DNA of 64,000 nt from Helicobacter pylori NCTC 11637 = CCUG 17874 = ATCC 43504 = JCM 12093 (GCF_900478295.1 NZ_LS483488.1:62001-126000); one strand, 5' to 3'. Numbered from the stretch's first letter, positions 19,867 through 29,130 are shown. Made by a program: numbers and translations. The notes: a model not told the origin generated them from the sequence alone.

Positions 19867-20181
19867 ATGTTAGAAGTGATTAACGGGAAGAATTACGCAG
19901 AAAAAATCGCTCATCAAGCGGTAGTGGTCAATGTGGGGGCGAGTTGGTGCCCAGATTGCAGGAAGATTGAGCCGATTATGGAAAATTTAGCCAAAACTTA
20001 CAAAGGCAAGGTGGAATTTTTTAAGGTTTCTTTTGATGAAAGCCAGGATCTCAAAGAGAGTTTAGGCATCCGCAAGATCCCTACTTTGATTTTTTACAAA
20101 AACGCCAAAGAAGTGGGTGAAAGGCTTGTAGAACCTAGCTCTCAAAAACCGATTGAAGACGCTCTAAAAGCGTTATTATAA
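19867..20181 (+). CDS. trxC: Thioredoxin-like protein (second thioredoxin)
   Basis: A 104-residue thioredoxin fold with active site WCPDC at residues 27-31 (instead of the usual WCGPC) and the cis-proline in RKIPTL near residue 75. It reduces protein disulfides in the cytoplasm. The WCPDC site marks it as the second thioredoxin of H. pylori (HP1458 position). AAGGA precedes the ATG. The proline next to the first Cys suggests different redox properties from TrxA, but this is inference. Confidence 0.9.
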   Translation: MLEVINGKNYAEKIAHQAVVVNVGASWCPDCRKIEPIMENLAKTYKGKVEFFKVSFDESQDLKESLGIRKIPTLIFYKNAKEVGERLVEPSSQKPIEDALKALL

Positions 20182-20543
20182 AAGACGCTTAAAGAGCCTT
20201 GTTATTAAAATAAGAACCCATAGAAATCTTTTTTAGCCCCTTTTTTGATAAAGGGGTTAACTTCAAATAGCTTTTATATTGTCTCTTTATCATAAAAATC
20301 GTTTTTTATCGTTTTTAAATAAGCATGTTTGTTAAAAAAGTTTCTTTAATTAAGCTAAAAATGAGCGAATTTGTGGTACTAATGCTTGCAGTGTGAAATT
20401 TGTAGGGCTAGAACTTGTAAAATGTGAAAAAAAAGACGCATAAAATGCTAAAATCCGCAAAAACACTGTGTGTTTAGATTAGAAGTTTAAAATTAGGAAC
20501 GGAAGTATCTGTTTTAAATTTTGAATAGGGAGTTTCTATCACT
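20182..20543 (+). other. Intergenic region before the lipoprotein operon
   Basis: No gene is seen in these 362 bases. A hairpin CCCCTTT-N6-AAAGGGG at 20237-20256 is a possible terminator for trxC but lacks a clean T-run on the plus strand. Two TAAAAT hexamers at 20441-20446 and 20449-20454 are candidate -10 elements for the downstream operon, leaving a leader of about 80 bases. Confidence 0.45.
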
Positions 20544-21176
20544 ATGGTATTGAAAACAAAATTAAAAATTATAAGCTCGGTGATTTTGAGCACTTTATTG
20601 TGGGTGGGTTGCTCAAGCGAGATGGCGACTTATCAAAATGTGAATGATGCCACTAAAAATACGACTGCAAGCATTAATAGCACGGATTTATTGCTAACCG
20701 CTAACGCGATGTTAGATTCCATGTTTAGCGACCCTAATTTTGAGCAACTCAAGGGCAAGCATTTGATTGAAGTTTCAGATGTGATTAACGACACCACGCA
20801 ACCCAATTTGGACATGAATCTTTTGACGACTGAAATTGCGCGGCAGTTGCGGTTGCGATCTAATGGGAGGTTCAATATCACAAGGGCGAGCGGAGGGAGT
20901 GGCATTGCAGCGGACAGCCGAATGGTGAAGCAGCGCGAAAAAGAACGAGAGAGTGAAGAGTATAATCAAGACACCACTGTAGAAAAAGGCACTTTAAAAG
21001 CCGCTGATTTATCTTTAAGTGGTAAAGTATCTAGTATCGCAGCCTCTATTAGTAGTTCTAGGCAGCGCTTGGACTATGACTTCACCCTAAGCCTTACCAA
21101 CAGGAAAACGGGTGAAGAGGTATGGAGCGATGTTAAGCCTATTGTGAAGAACGCTAGCAATAAGCGTATGTTTTAA
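20544..21176 (+). CDS. LpoB-like lipoprotein
   Basis: A 210-residue lipoprotein with lipobox LLWVGC (Cys near residue 23). The body (LLLTANAMLDSMFSDPNF, then HLIEVSDVIND, then MNLLTTEIARQLR) matches the LpoB-like family related to activators of class A penicillin-binding proteins, with the late DYDFTLSLTNRKTGEEVWSD block. It opens a four-gene cluster with Lpp20. The biological role in H. pylori is inferred from the family only. Confidence 0.82.
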   Translation: MVLKTKLKIISSVILSTLLWVGCSSEMATYQNVNDATKNTTASINSTDLLLTANAMLDSMFSDPNFEQLKGKHLIEVSDVINDTTQPNLDMNLLTTEIARQLRLRSNGRFNITRASGGSGIAADSRMVKQREKERESEEYNQDTTVEKGTLKAADLSLSGKVSSIAASISSSRQRLDYDFTLSLTNRKTGEEVWSDVKPIVKNASNKRMF

Positions 21177-21199
21177 ATTTATATTTGAAAGGATGAGAG

Positions 21200-21727
21200 A
21201 TGAAAAATCAAGTTAAAAAAATTTTAGGGATGAGTGTGATAGCAGCGATGGTGATCGTAGGTTGTAGTCATGCCCCAAAATCAGGTATCAGTAAAAGCAA
21301 TAAGGCTTACAAAGAAGCGACTAAAGGCGCTCCTGATTGGGTAGTAGGGGATTTAGAAAAAGTGGCGAAGTATGAAAAATATTCAGGGGTCTTTTTAGGA
21401 AGGGCTGAAGATTTGATCACCAATAATGATGTGGATTATTCTACTAACCAGGCTACAGCGAAGGCTAGGGCTAATTTAGCGGCGAATTTAAAATCCACTT
21501 TACAAAAAGATTTGGAAAATGAAAAAACCAGAACGGTAGACGCTTCTGGTAAAAGGTCCATAAGCGGCACTGATACTGAAAAAATTTCTCAATTAGTGGA
21601 TAAGGAATTGATCGCTTCTAAAATGCTTGCCCGCTATGTCGGTAAAGATAGGGTTTTTGTTTTAGTGGGCTTGGATAAGCAAATTGTGGATAAAGTGCGC
21701 GAAGAGTTGGGCATGGTTAAAAAGTAG
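21200..21727 (+). CDS. lpp20: Lpp20 outer membrane lipoprotein
   Basis: A 175-residue lipoprotein with lipobox VIVGC (Cys at about residue 22) and the LPP20 domain ([20 protein letters not shown]). It is the known immunogenic Lpp20 antigen of H. pylori (HP1456 position). It follows the LpoB-like gene by 23 bases with AAAGGATG upstream. The three downstream/upstream neighbours share the same export features, consistent with an operon. Confidence 0.95.
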   Translation: MKNQVKKILGMSVIAAMVIVGCSHAPKSGISKSNKAYKEATKGAPDWVVGDLEKVAKYEKYSGVFLGRAEDLITNNDVDYSTNQATAKARANLAANLKSTLQKDLENEKTRTVDASGKRSISGTDTEKISQLVDKELIASKMLARYVGKDRVFVLVGLDKQIVDKVREELGMVKK

Positions 21728-21734
21728 GGTTTTA

Positions 21735-22076
21735 ATGAAACGCCTTGCTATTGCGCTTGTTTTGGTGTTGGGAGTGGCGTGGGGGAAGTCCTTGCCTAAG
21801 TGGGCAAAAGATTGCTCAAAAGAAGTGCAGATTGAAAAGACCCAAACCAAAGACGAAAAAATTTTAGTGTGTGGGGTGAGCGATATATTGCTTTCAGATA
21901 TGGACTATAGCTTGTCCTCAGCCAGACAAAACGCCTTAGAGAAAGTGATGGAAGCTTTCAAGGGGGATAAAATAGAGATTAAGGCTAGTGAGCTAAAGGC
22001 CACTTTTATTGATACGGATAAAGTTTATGTGCTTCTAAGAATCACTAAGAAGCATGTCGCTTTAATGAACGAGTAA
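21735..22076 (+). CDS. Small exported protein of the Lpp20 cluster
   Basis: A 113-residue protein with a signal peptide (RLAIALVLVLGVAWGKS). The start at 21735 is chosen because the protein then begins with the signal peptide; an upstream in-frame ATG at 21684 lies inside lpp20. The block DYSLSSARQNALEKVMEAF resembles the core of the LPP20 domain, so it is probably a distant paralogue of its neighbours. It lies 7 bases after lpp20. Confidence 0.78.
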   Translation: MKRLAIALVLVLGVAWGKSLPKWAKDCSKEVQIEKTQTKDEKILVCGVSDILLSDMDYSLSSARQNALEKVMEAFKGDKIEIKASELKATFIDTDKVYVLLRITKKHVALMNE

Positions 22077-22085
22077 GGATTAATA

Positions 22086-22997
22086 ATGAAAAAGATTATT
22101 CTTGCATGCCTTATGGCTTTTGTGGGTGCTAATTTAAGCGCGGAGCCTAAGTGGTATGGCAAGGCCTATAACAAAACAAACACCCAAAAAGGCTATCTTT
22201 ATGGGAGTGGTTCAGCCACTTCTAAAGAGGCTTCTAAACAAAAAGCGTTAGCGGATTTAGTGGCGTCTATTAGCGTGGTGGTTAATTCCCAAATCCATAT
22301 CCAAAAAAGTCGTGTGGATAATAAGTTAAAATCCAGTGATTCGCAAACGATTAACTTAAAGACCGATGACTTGGAATTGAATAATGTAGAAATTGTCAAT
22401 CAAGAAGCGCAAAAAGGGATCTACTACACCAGAGTAAGGATCAATCAAAACTTGTTTTTGCAGGGTTTAAGGGATAAGTATAACGCTCTTTATGGGCAGT
22501 TTTCCACCTTAATGCCTAAGGTTTGTAAAGGGGTTTTTTTACAGCAATCCAAGAGCATGGGGGATTTATTGGCTAAAGCGATGCCTATAGAAAGGATTTT
22601 AAAAGCGTATTCTGTTCCGGTGGGTTCGTTAGAAAATTATGAAAAAATCTATTATCAAAACGCTTTCAAACCTAAAGTGCAAATCACTTTTGATAACAAC
22701 AGCGATACAGAGATTAAAAACGCTCTCATAAGCGCTTATGCCAGAGTGCTAACCCCTAGCGATGAAGAAAAACTCTATCAAATCAAAAATGAAGTTTTCA
22801 CAGACAGCGCTAATGGCACCACACGCATTAGAGTGGTTGTTAGCGCGAGCGATTGTCAAGGCACGCCCGTATTGAATAGAAGCCTTGAAGTGGATGAAAA
22901 GAATAAGAATTTTGCTATCACGCGCTTGCAATCTTTGCTTTATAAAGAACTGAAAGATTATGCCAATAAAGAAGGGCAAGGCAATACGGGGTTATAA
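22086..22997 (+). CDS. LPP20-domain exported protein
   Basis: A 303-residue protein with a signal peptide (ILACLMAFVGANLSAEP) and an N-terminal LPP20-like domain (GYLYGSGSATSKEASKQKAL, then ISVVVNSQIHIQ). The C-terminal half has two cysteines (KVCKGVF and ASDCQGT). It is the last gene of the LpoB/Lpp20 operon (HP1454 position). The function is not known; its place in the operon suggests an envelope role. Confidence 0.82.
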   Translation: MKKIILACLMAFVGANLSAEPKWYGKAYNKTNTQKGYLYGSGSATSKEASKQKALADLVASISVVVNSQIHIQKSRVDNKLKSSDSQTINLKTDDLELNNVEIVNQEAQKGIYYTRVRINQNLFLQGLRDKYNALYGQFSTLMPKVCKGVFLQQSKSMGDLLAKAMPIERILKAYSVPVGSLENYEKIYYQNAFKPKVQITFDNNSDTEIKNALISAYARVLTPSDEEKLYQIKNEVFTDSANGTTRIRVVVSASDCQGTPVLNRSLEVDEKNKNFAITRLQSLLYKELKDYANKEGQGNTGL

Positions 22998-23249
22998 GCA
23001 GGATATTAATCTTGCTTGCACTTTTGGTTATTGATTCAGTTTGGTAGCGTTATCATTTTGTTTGGCGTGGCGTTTTCGCACCCATTAAAATAACTCTCTA
23101 AAGGTTTGTGGCTTTTGTTCTCGCCAAATAAACTAAATATCATTCAATACTCTTTATCCCACAAGCTCATCTAAAACCACACCCGCTAAAAACTAAAATT
23201 AACAAAAACTAAAATCTTTTTTAAGAGCCTACACGAGCGAGCAAAAAGA
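22998..23249. other. Intergenic region at the core/island edge
   Basis: About 250 bases with no gene that I can support. The sequence becomes A+T-rich towards the right. An AAAGAATG octamer, the reported insertion target of H. pylori TnPZ elements, occurs at 23245-23252, but the same octamer occurs elsewhere by chance. Confidence 0.4.
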
Positions 23250-23369
23250 ATGACAATCAATAAAAACGAATTTTACAACAATTTTAACAACTTGGGTGCT
23301 CTCACAATCTATTACGCTTTGCATGGATTGCATAAAGAACCTCTCTTAATACAATCTTTATTTTTTTAA
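23250..23369 (+). CDS. Short ORF of 39 residues at the island edge
   Basis: An open frame from the ATG at 23250 to TAA at 23367-23369, reading MTINKNEFYNNFNN... and ending QSLFF. It overlaps the end of the hsdS fragment by 12 bases, convergently. There is a weak AAAAAG upstream. It may be a small gene or a remnant of a larger one; I do not recognise it. Confidence 0.25.
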   Translation: MTINKNEFYNNFNNLGALTIYYALHGLHKEPLLIQSLFF

Positions 23370-24002
23370 AACCCTGATTTTAGCGCTCATTAAATCGTGG
23401 TTTAAAGCTTTTTTGATGTTTTCAAATTGGCGTTTTTTGTTTTTAAGGCTAATGATCTCATTATCCAAACCGCTTAAAATGTTAGCGATAGCGATTTGTT
23501 CGTTTAGGGGGGGTAAAGAAAGACAAACATTATTAAAACCACTCTTTGATAAATTGTATCGTGTTGAACCTTGCGCTAAATTTTCAAAAGCTTTTCTGCC
23601 TATTTCGCTATTAATTAAGTATGATAAAAACAAGTCATCAACTGCCTTGTCAAATATTCTAAAACCAAAACAAAAACTATTCAAAAAAACTTGGTCTATA
23701 TCATCTAAAAGCACGGCACACATGCCTACTTCTTTTGGAGTTTCTGAAGAAGTATTAAAAAATAAATCATATTTTTTAAAGGAATTTTGTTTTTCATTTG
23801 GGTATATTTTTACATTTTCTAGTATAGAAGTATCTATTATAACATTATTTAAAACATTCAAAAATGTAATATATTTAGCATTGCCATTGATAAAATCTTG
23901 CTTTGTTTTTCCTACTAATCCGCTTATAGTTATTCCTATATCCCCAAGCCTCACTCTTTGCCAAGCTTGATTGAAGCCTTTTAAGCGTTTTCTTTGGCTC
24001 AA
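23358..24002 (-). pseudogene. Type I specificity subunit (HsdS) 3' fragment
   Basis: The 214-residue frame carries one target recognition domain (AWQRVRLGDIGITISGLVGK...) and the C-terminal conserved helix with LPPLNEQIAIANILSGLDNE. A full HsdS has about 400 residues and two such halves. The frame stays open upstream of the TTG at 24002 to about 24065, reading ESVKKALSFELL, the central conserved region, and then ends at a stop. So the N-terminal half is missing. The break coincides with the beginning of island DNA. No hsdM or hsdR lies next to it, so it is probably an orphan or a silent recognition cassette. Confidence 0.75.
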
Positions 24003-24167
24003 TAGTTCAAAGCTTAAAGCTTTTTTAACGCTTTCTTTTTTAAGTATGTAAGTTTTAAGTGTTCTCTAAGTTTCAATCTAAGTCAATTAAAAAAATCATT
24101 GAAAATGTAGCATAAATTTTTTAAACAAAAGCTTAAAGAATAATTTCATTCCTTTAATATTGATTGT

Positions 24168-24425
24168 GAGTTCTTATGAAATGGGCTGGTAGTTCTTATA
24201 TGAGTTGCTAGAGTTTTAATGGTGTTTTGCTCCTAGTTCTTAATCATACAAGCAACCTAGTTCATATCATTAGAGCAGATAAGTTCTTAATCTATTTTCC
24301 CCTTAGTTATTTGCTTAATGTGAGCTATTAGGTTCTAACTTGTGGATTTTAGTTTTTATCGTGTAGCCCTTAGTTCCCTAATTGTTGCCTACAAGTTCTT
24401 TCAATAAAAATCTCTAAGTTTTTAT
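24168..24425 (+). repeat. Iteron-like array, about 12 copies with a 22-bp period
   Basis: Copies of a degenerate AGTTCTTA(A/T) word begin at 24169, 24191, 24212, 24235, 24259, 24282, 24305, 24331, 24351, 24372, 24394 and 24416. Spacings are 20-26 bases, mostly 21-23, so all copies lie on about the same face of the helix. No gene is present in 24066-24873. Such arrays serve as replication origins, centromeres or multi-site operators. Some copies (24305, 24351, 24416) are weak. Confidence 0.6.
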
Positions 24426-24625
24426 AGCGTTTCTAACAAGCCCTTGCCTAAAAAATTGAGTAATGGGGTTAAAGCTTTTGAATGAAATTTTTCTCTCTTA
24501 CTAGATTAAAAATTTAATTCATCTATCAAAGCACTTTTTAAAAACTTTTTAGGCAAAAAGTTAGCAAAAACCCTTATTTTTTAAAAATCTAGCTCTAAGT
24601 CCCTTGAATACGAAGTTTTAATCAT

Positions 24626-24657
24626 ATGTGTACGCACACATGGTGTTATCCTGCACC
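24626..24657 (+). other. oriT: Candidate origin of transfer (oriT) of the left module
   Basis: A perfect inverted repeat ATGTGT-ACGC-ACACAT (24626-24641) is followed by GGTGTTATCCTGCACC. TATCCTG-C is the conserved nick region of RP4 oriT and of Agrobacterium T-DNA borders, cut by VirD2/TraI-type relaxases. The predicted nick is between 24653 and 24654. The relaxase gene starts 220 bases downstream. Relaxase cleavage of an RP4-like nic has been reported for tfs4, which supports the call. Confidence 0.78.
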
Positions 24658-24873
24658 TTTTTAATTTAGTTCTAATTTCAATTCTTTGTGCTATGCTATA
24701 AAGAATTGAAAAATCGCTAGATTTAAAATCAAAAGTCTAGCTCTTAAATTAGCGTTAGCTTGAATAAAATTTGGGCGTTTTAAATGCCTTGTTAGTAAGG
24801 GAAAGAAGTTTAGCTTGAAAGTGTGCGAATTAGATAAAAATTTAGCAATGTTGTTAAGTCTTAAAGGGTTTGT

Positions 24874-26649
24874 ATGCTAGATAGGGCTATATTAGATACT
24901 AAGCTAGATAGTCGTCCTATTGACTTATCTTTCTTAGATGATATTTTAAAGCATATGCAAAAGCCTAGATTTAGTGATAGCGATAAAGTAGATAAAAGAT
25001 TGCTCATTAAGTTCAATCAATTTAACCCTAACTCAAAGTTTATTAAATCTAATCTAGTTGGCACAAAAACAGCTAGTCCTGTGCTTATTAAAAACATAGG
25101 GCAAATGAAACGCTCCCACTTAGAAAATGCCCTAAATTATGCTTTAGAAAATAGCGAAACAGCTTACAATGAAATGTTTTTAGAATGCGATAAGCAATTC
25201 ATCTTAGAGAGTTGGCTCAATGACTTTGATTTGACTAAAGATTATAACGAGACTATGCACTTAGTTTTTTCTATCAAAAATAAGCCAGATGAAGAGACAA
25301 TGCAAGGGCTTTTACATTCTACTTGGGAGAGCTTAAAAATAAGATTGCCTGAATACAAGTTTGCCCTTGTGCCACACGCTCATCAAGACCATGCCCATAT
25401 CCATTGTTTTATCAATAAGACTAATCAGCTCACACGAAGAAGACTGCGTTTTAAGGGGCATGAAGATTGTAAAGAATTTTTTAATGAATTAAGAAGTGAG
25501 TTTGCTTATAGGTTGAATGACCACTTATTGAGCGAAGAATACTTGTGTGTCAATGAGCCAAAACTTAAAGAGCTAGACAATATCAAACAACAATTACAAG
25601 ACTTGGAAAAAGAAGAAAAAGCCTTAGAACAAATCAAATCCCCACAAGATGAGTGGGACTTAAACAAGGCTTTACAAAGCGAGTATTTACAAGAACTCAA
25701 ATATAAAAACAAAGCAAAAGCCCTAGACATTCAAAATAACCACAGCACCCCTTTAAAACAAAAGATTTCTGAATTTAAAATCGCTCTGTTTAATCACAAA
25801 GACACAAGCGATGATGAAAAAGAACAGCTAGATATTGACAGGATAGATAAGAGAAAACCAGTAAGCGAACACTTAAAAAACACTAACAAACACGAGCTAT
25901 ACGAACTCTTAGGCTTTTATCAAAAAGAATTAGATAAAAAACAAAACCATTCAGCCTTTAAGAATTTTGCTATTCTCAATGGTTTAGACAGAGACTTTGA
26001 AAGAGAGACTAATGGCTATTCTGTTTTAAAGAAAAAAGAAATGCTTTTAAATAAGCTTGAACACCTAGACAAACGCCTTTTAGATAAAAACTCACACTTA
26101 CTATTAGCCCAGCTAAGAAATGAAGTTAAAACCAAGCAAAACACCCAATACAACACTCTAACTAATCCTATTTTTTTAGCCAAAGCCTTAGAACTTTCTA
26201 AAGATAAACGCCCCACTCTCAAAACTTTTAAAAACGCTTATTTTAGTGCTAGAAAATATCAATTCATGCTAGAGAGCTTTAAAACTAAGCAAAATGACCC
26301 CACTTACAAGCTTAATGATAACACTTATGAGCTAGTGAGTAAGCAACTACAAGACTATCAAAACACCATGCTTTTATTAGCCAAAGAGAGATTACTTTTT
26401 TTAGAACAAGATTTAAAACAAAAAGAAGAAGAGTTTGAAAGAGCCAAAGAACATTATGTGAAATTTTTAAAACATTATAGAGAAACTTCATTGTCTCCAA
26501 AAGAAAAACAAGGCTTTCTCAAACAAATTAAACAATTTTCTAAAATTTCTAAGGATATTCTCTATACTTGTAATGAAATCATAGGAGCTAATAGGTTTTT
26601 AACCCACTATGACAACCTAAACCTTGAAAAAGTCCTAGAACACGCTTAA
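24874..26649 (+). CDS. virD2: VirD2-type relaxase (left module)
   Basis: A 591-residue conjugative relaxase of the MOBP type. Motif I has the candidate catalytic Tyr in ALNYALENSE (Tyr89). Motif III is HAHQDHAHIH (His168-His177), the metal-binding histidine triad. An ~400-residue helical, Lys/Glu-rich C-terminal region follows. It would nick the oriT just upstream, stay covalently bound to the 5' end and pilot the strand through VirD4. The stop at 26647 is a frameshift: the next 86 codons in the +1 frame carry the family's C-terminal tail. A full paralogue lies at 60479. Confidence 0.88.
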   Translation: MLDRAILDTKLDSRPIDLSFLDDILKHMQKPRFSDSDKVDKRLLIKFNQFNPNSKFIKSNLVGTKTASPVLIKNIGQMKRSHLENALNYALENSETAYNEMFLECDKQFILESWLNDFDLTKDYNETMHLVFSIKNKPDEETMQGLLHSTWESLKIRLPEYKFALVPHAHQDHAHIHCFINKTNQLTRRRLRFKGHEDCKEFFNELRSEFAYRLNDHLLSEEYLCVNEPKLKELDNIKQQLQDLEKEEKALEQIKSPQDEWDLNKALQSEYLQELKYKNKAKALDIQNNHSTPLKQKISEFKIALFNHKDTSDDEKEQLDIDRIDKRKPVSEHLKNTNKHELYELLGFYQKELDKKQNHSAFKNFAILNGLDRDFERETNGYSVLKKKEMLLNKLEHLDKRLLDKNSHLLLAQLRNEVKTKQNTQYNTLTNPIFLAKALELSKDKRPTLKTFKNAYFSARKYQFMLESFKTKQNDPTYKLNDNTYELVSKQLQDYQNTMLLLAKERLLFLEQDLKQKEEEFERAKEHYVKFLKHYRETSLSPKEKQGFLKQIKQFSKISKDILYTCNEIIGANRFLTHYDNLNLEKVLEHA

Positions 26650-26908
26650 AGATACTAAGCTAGAGCAAAAAGAAATTCAAGCTATCACAAAAGAGCCTAA
26701 TAACGATGAGCCTTGGATTGAGTTTGGTAAAAAAGAACAAGCTAGAGCTAAAGCACACTATCAAGCTATGCTAGAAAAAGAAAAAGCTAAAGAATTAGCT
26801 AAACAACAAGCTAACACCTTGCACTCTAATGAGCTTGATGATGACCCTAAAGATCATGTTGGATTAAAACAAAATGACAACACAAACTTTAAAGGGCGTA
26901 ATAGATAA
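26650..26908 (+). pseudogene. Frameshifted C-terminal tail of the left relaxase
   Basis: In the +1 frame the sequence reads directly on from the relaxase stop as DTKLEQKEIQAITKEP, then DEPWIEFGKKEQARAKAHYQ, and ends NFKGRNR before the TAA at 26906-26908. One base too many near 26647-26652 explains the break. The tail is 100% identical at the DNA level over 100 bases to the end of the 682-residue protein gene on the other strand, and its basic last residues resemble those of five other proteins in this module. It is probably the transfer signal of the relaxase. Confidence 0.7.
26704..26803 (+). repeat. 100-bp perfect inverted repeat, left copy
   Basis: Identical to the reverse complement of 33285-33384. 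It encodes DEPWIEFGKKEQARAKAHYQ and following residues in both places. Confidence 0.85.
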
Positions 26909-27657
26909 TGCTCTCAAGCGATGATTGCCTTTAATGTTCTTAATAAAGAATATACCCTTTGATTAAAGGGGTTTATTCTTGTTCTTTTCACAAATTAGCT
27001 TATTTAAACAGATATACAAATAAAGCACTCTAAAATGCCCCACAATCAAAATAAAGCCATAAGATAAGACAAACTATTAACCTAAAAACAAAAACGCTTT
27101 AAAACGCCTTGTAGAGCTTAAATTTTTCTTAAGTAGCACGCAAAAATTTAAAACTTTAAAGTTTTCTTAAACATAATCATCAAGCAAGTTTAAACCTAAC
27201 CCTTGAACCTACTATCAAATCAAACTTAACTCTTTTAATACTAAGAGCTAGAAACAAACCTTAACACTACACACTCTAAACAAAAACCTTTCTAATCCTA
27301 AATGCTAATGAGACAAACCGCTTACAACCTAACTTAAATAACACAAGCCTTGACTAATCATTCCTCCCACAACTAACATGTCATTGATAGGTAATTCCTA
27401 TTTTTCTTTTATTTTGATTTTGTTCTTATTTTTACTAATAAAAGAAATTAAAAACTTTCCTTAAACTAAACCTAGCCACAACTAACCTTATGGCTCTTTC
27501 AGTCAGTTTGTCTCTTTTAATCAAAAGTTCTTTTTTTTATTTTTCTTTTTTTTCCTTTAGCAAGTTCCTAGTTGTCTAATTTAATCAAGTTTTTTAAAAA
27601 AAAGAAATCCCCCTCATGACATGATATTTACTAATAACATGTTTGCTCAATAGGTTA

Positions 27658-27683
27658 GGAAAGAAAGGTAAACCTTTCTTTCC
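27658..27683. terminator. Perfect 12-bp stem hairpin, possible terminator
   Basis: GGAAAGAAAGGT is followed by AA and its exact complement ACCTTTCTTTCC, then CTTAATATTTTT. Stem strength and the following T-run suggest a terminator on the plus strand, although a protein-binding role is possible. Confidence 0.5.
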
Positions 27684-27704
27684 CTTAATATTTTTATAAC
27701 TATA

Positions 27705-27954
27705 CGGAACTTAAGTTCCGCTTTCATATCTAATACCCATAAACACGCACTTCTTAACCTTAAAAAGCGCTTAAAGCTTACTTTCAAAAACTATTTAATC
27801 GTTGATAAATTCAATTTTTGTATTTAGTGAGTAATGCAAATAACTATGAATTTGATTATTTACTTTTAAGGGGGCGAAATTTTGCTTTTATGCATTAGTT
27901 AAAAGCGGAACTTTTTAGAGATTTAGATTTAAAGGCGGAATTTCAAATCTCTAA
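27705..27954. repeat. Inverted CGGAAC repeats beside xerT
   Basis: A perfect 16-bp palindrome CGGAACTTAAGTTCCG (27705-27720) is followed by GAAAGCGGAAC-type words: inverted at 27714-27725, direct at 27902-27912 and degenerate at 27932-27942. A 10-bp stem TTAGAGATTT (27915-27924) pairs with AAATCTCTAA (27945-27954). This clustering in front of the recombinase gene suggests XerT or regulator binding sites. Confidence 0.45.
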
Positions 27955-28062
27955 GGAGCCATGCAAAATTTTTAAAAATACCGCTTTTAGAACCTAACAA
28001 ACTAAAAAACATAAAACTCTCATTCTTTAAGATTTCTTTTTATATTTTAATAAGGGAGCAAT

Positions 28063-29130
28063 ATGCCACATAACAAACTCACTAAATCTCAGAGAGAACT
28101 CTTTTGTAATCTCAAAGCCTTTTTATACACTAAGGCTAAAAACTTCACGCCCATTCAAGATGTGAAGGATATGGCTTTAATCCTAGACACACAAGATAAA
28201 ATCTTAAAATGTCATAATATAGAGCAATTAAAACAACTCTGTCATATTCTTTATAATCAAGGCATTAAACACACTATAATGATGCAAGGCTTGTTTTTAT
28301 TCTTTAACTATTTTAAAGATAATCTCAAATTAAGAAGTTTTAGAATGCTTAGCGAAGAGCAAGTGATTAACTTTCTCTTTGAACTCGCTCAAAATAGAAA
28401 ACCCAGCTCTATGGCTAAGTATGTGATGTATTTAAGACAATTCTTTGATTATTTGGATAGAAAAAGGCGTTATAGCTTTGATTTTACGCTTAAAAACCTA
28501 GCCTTTGCTAAGACCAAAGAAAGCTTACCCAGACATTTAAACGATAAAGACTTAAAGAGTTTTTTAAAAACACTCTTAGACTATAAGCCAGCTACAAGCT
28601 TTGAAAAACGCAATAAGTGTATTCTACTTATTGTAATACTTGGGGGACTTAGAAAATGCGAAGTGTTAAACATAGAATTAAAACACATTCAAGTAGAAGA
28701 GCAAAACTACTCTATTTTAATTCAAGGTAAAGGTAGAAAAGAGAGAAAAGCTTATATTAAAAAGAGTTTGTTAGAACCAAGCTTGAATGCTTGGCTTAGT
28801 GATGAATATAGACTAAAATATTTTAATGGGGCATATCTTTTTAAAAAAGACAAACAAAAAGCACAAAATTCTTTAACGCTTTATAACTTTATCCCCTTAA
28901 TCTTTAAACTAGCTCAAATCAAACACTATAAGCAATATGGCACAGGCTTACATCTATTTAGGCATAGTTTTGCAACACTCATTTATCAAGAAACCCAAGA
29001 CTTAGTTTTAACTTCAAGGGCGTTAGGGCATAGCTCCTTACTCTCTACTAAGATTTATATTCATACCACACAAGAGCATAACAAGAAAGTGGCTCTTGTG
29101 TTTGATAGTTTGATAGAGAACAAGAAGTAA
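28063..29130 (+). CDS. xerT: XerT tyrosine recombinase
   Basis: A 355-residue XerC/D-like recombinase. The catalytic Arg is in GGLRKCEVLNIELKH (about residue 197), the His-x-x-Arg in LHLFRHSFATL (near 302), the second His in ALGHSSL and the nucleophile Tyr in KIYIHTT (near 331). All are intact. XerT integrates and excises the H. pylori tfs elements and acts together with conjugation. GGGAGC precedes the ATG. It is transcribed away from the repeat-rich region described upstream. Confidence 0.93.
   Translation: MPHNKLTKSQRELFCNLKAFLYTKAKNFTPIQDVKDMALILDTQDKILKCHNIEQLKQLCHILYNQGIKHTIMMQGLFLFFNYFKDNLKLRSFRMLSEEQVINFLFELAQNRKPSSMAKYVMYLRQFFDYLDRKRRYSFDFTLKNLAFAKTKESLPRHLNDKDLKSFLKTLLDYKPATSFEKRNKCILLIVILGGLRKCEVLNIELKHIQVEEQNYSILIQGKGRKERKAYIKKSLLEPSLNAWLSDEYRLKYFNGAYLFKKDKQKAQNSLTLYNFIPLIFKLAQIKHYKQYGTGLHLFRHSFATLIYQETQDLVLTSRALGHSSLLSTKIYIHTTQEHNKKVALVFDSLIENKK

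Larger units (their letters stand above)
26909..28062. other. Long A+T-rich noncoding region upstream of xerT
   Basis: No gene larger than a few codons with a ribosome site is visible in these 1154 bases. It contains a long perfect hairpin (27658-27683), a 16-bp palindrome (27705-27720) and repeated CGGAAC words (see separate entries). Its size and location beside the recombinase make it the likely end or recombination region of an element. Confidence 0.45.

Noticed and set aside
23245-23252. AAAGAATG as left attachment site of the island
   Set aside because: It is the reported TnPZ target, but the same octamer occurs inside ordinary genes (for example near 1659 and 1818) and its partner copy cannot be defined in this window, so I did not call att sites.
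24168-24425. CRISPR array
   Set aside because: The repeated words are only about 8 bp and degenerate, there are no constant-length unique spacers between long repeats, and no cas genes are in the window.
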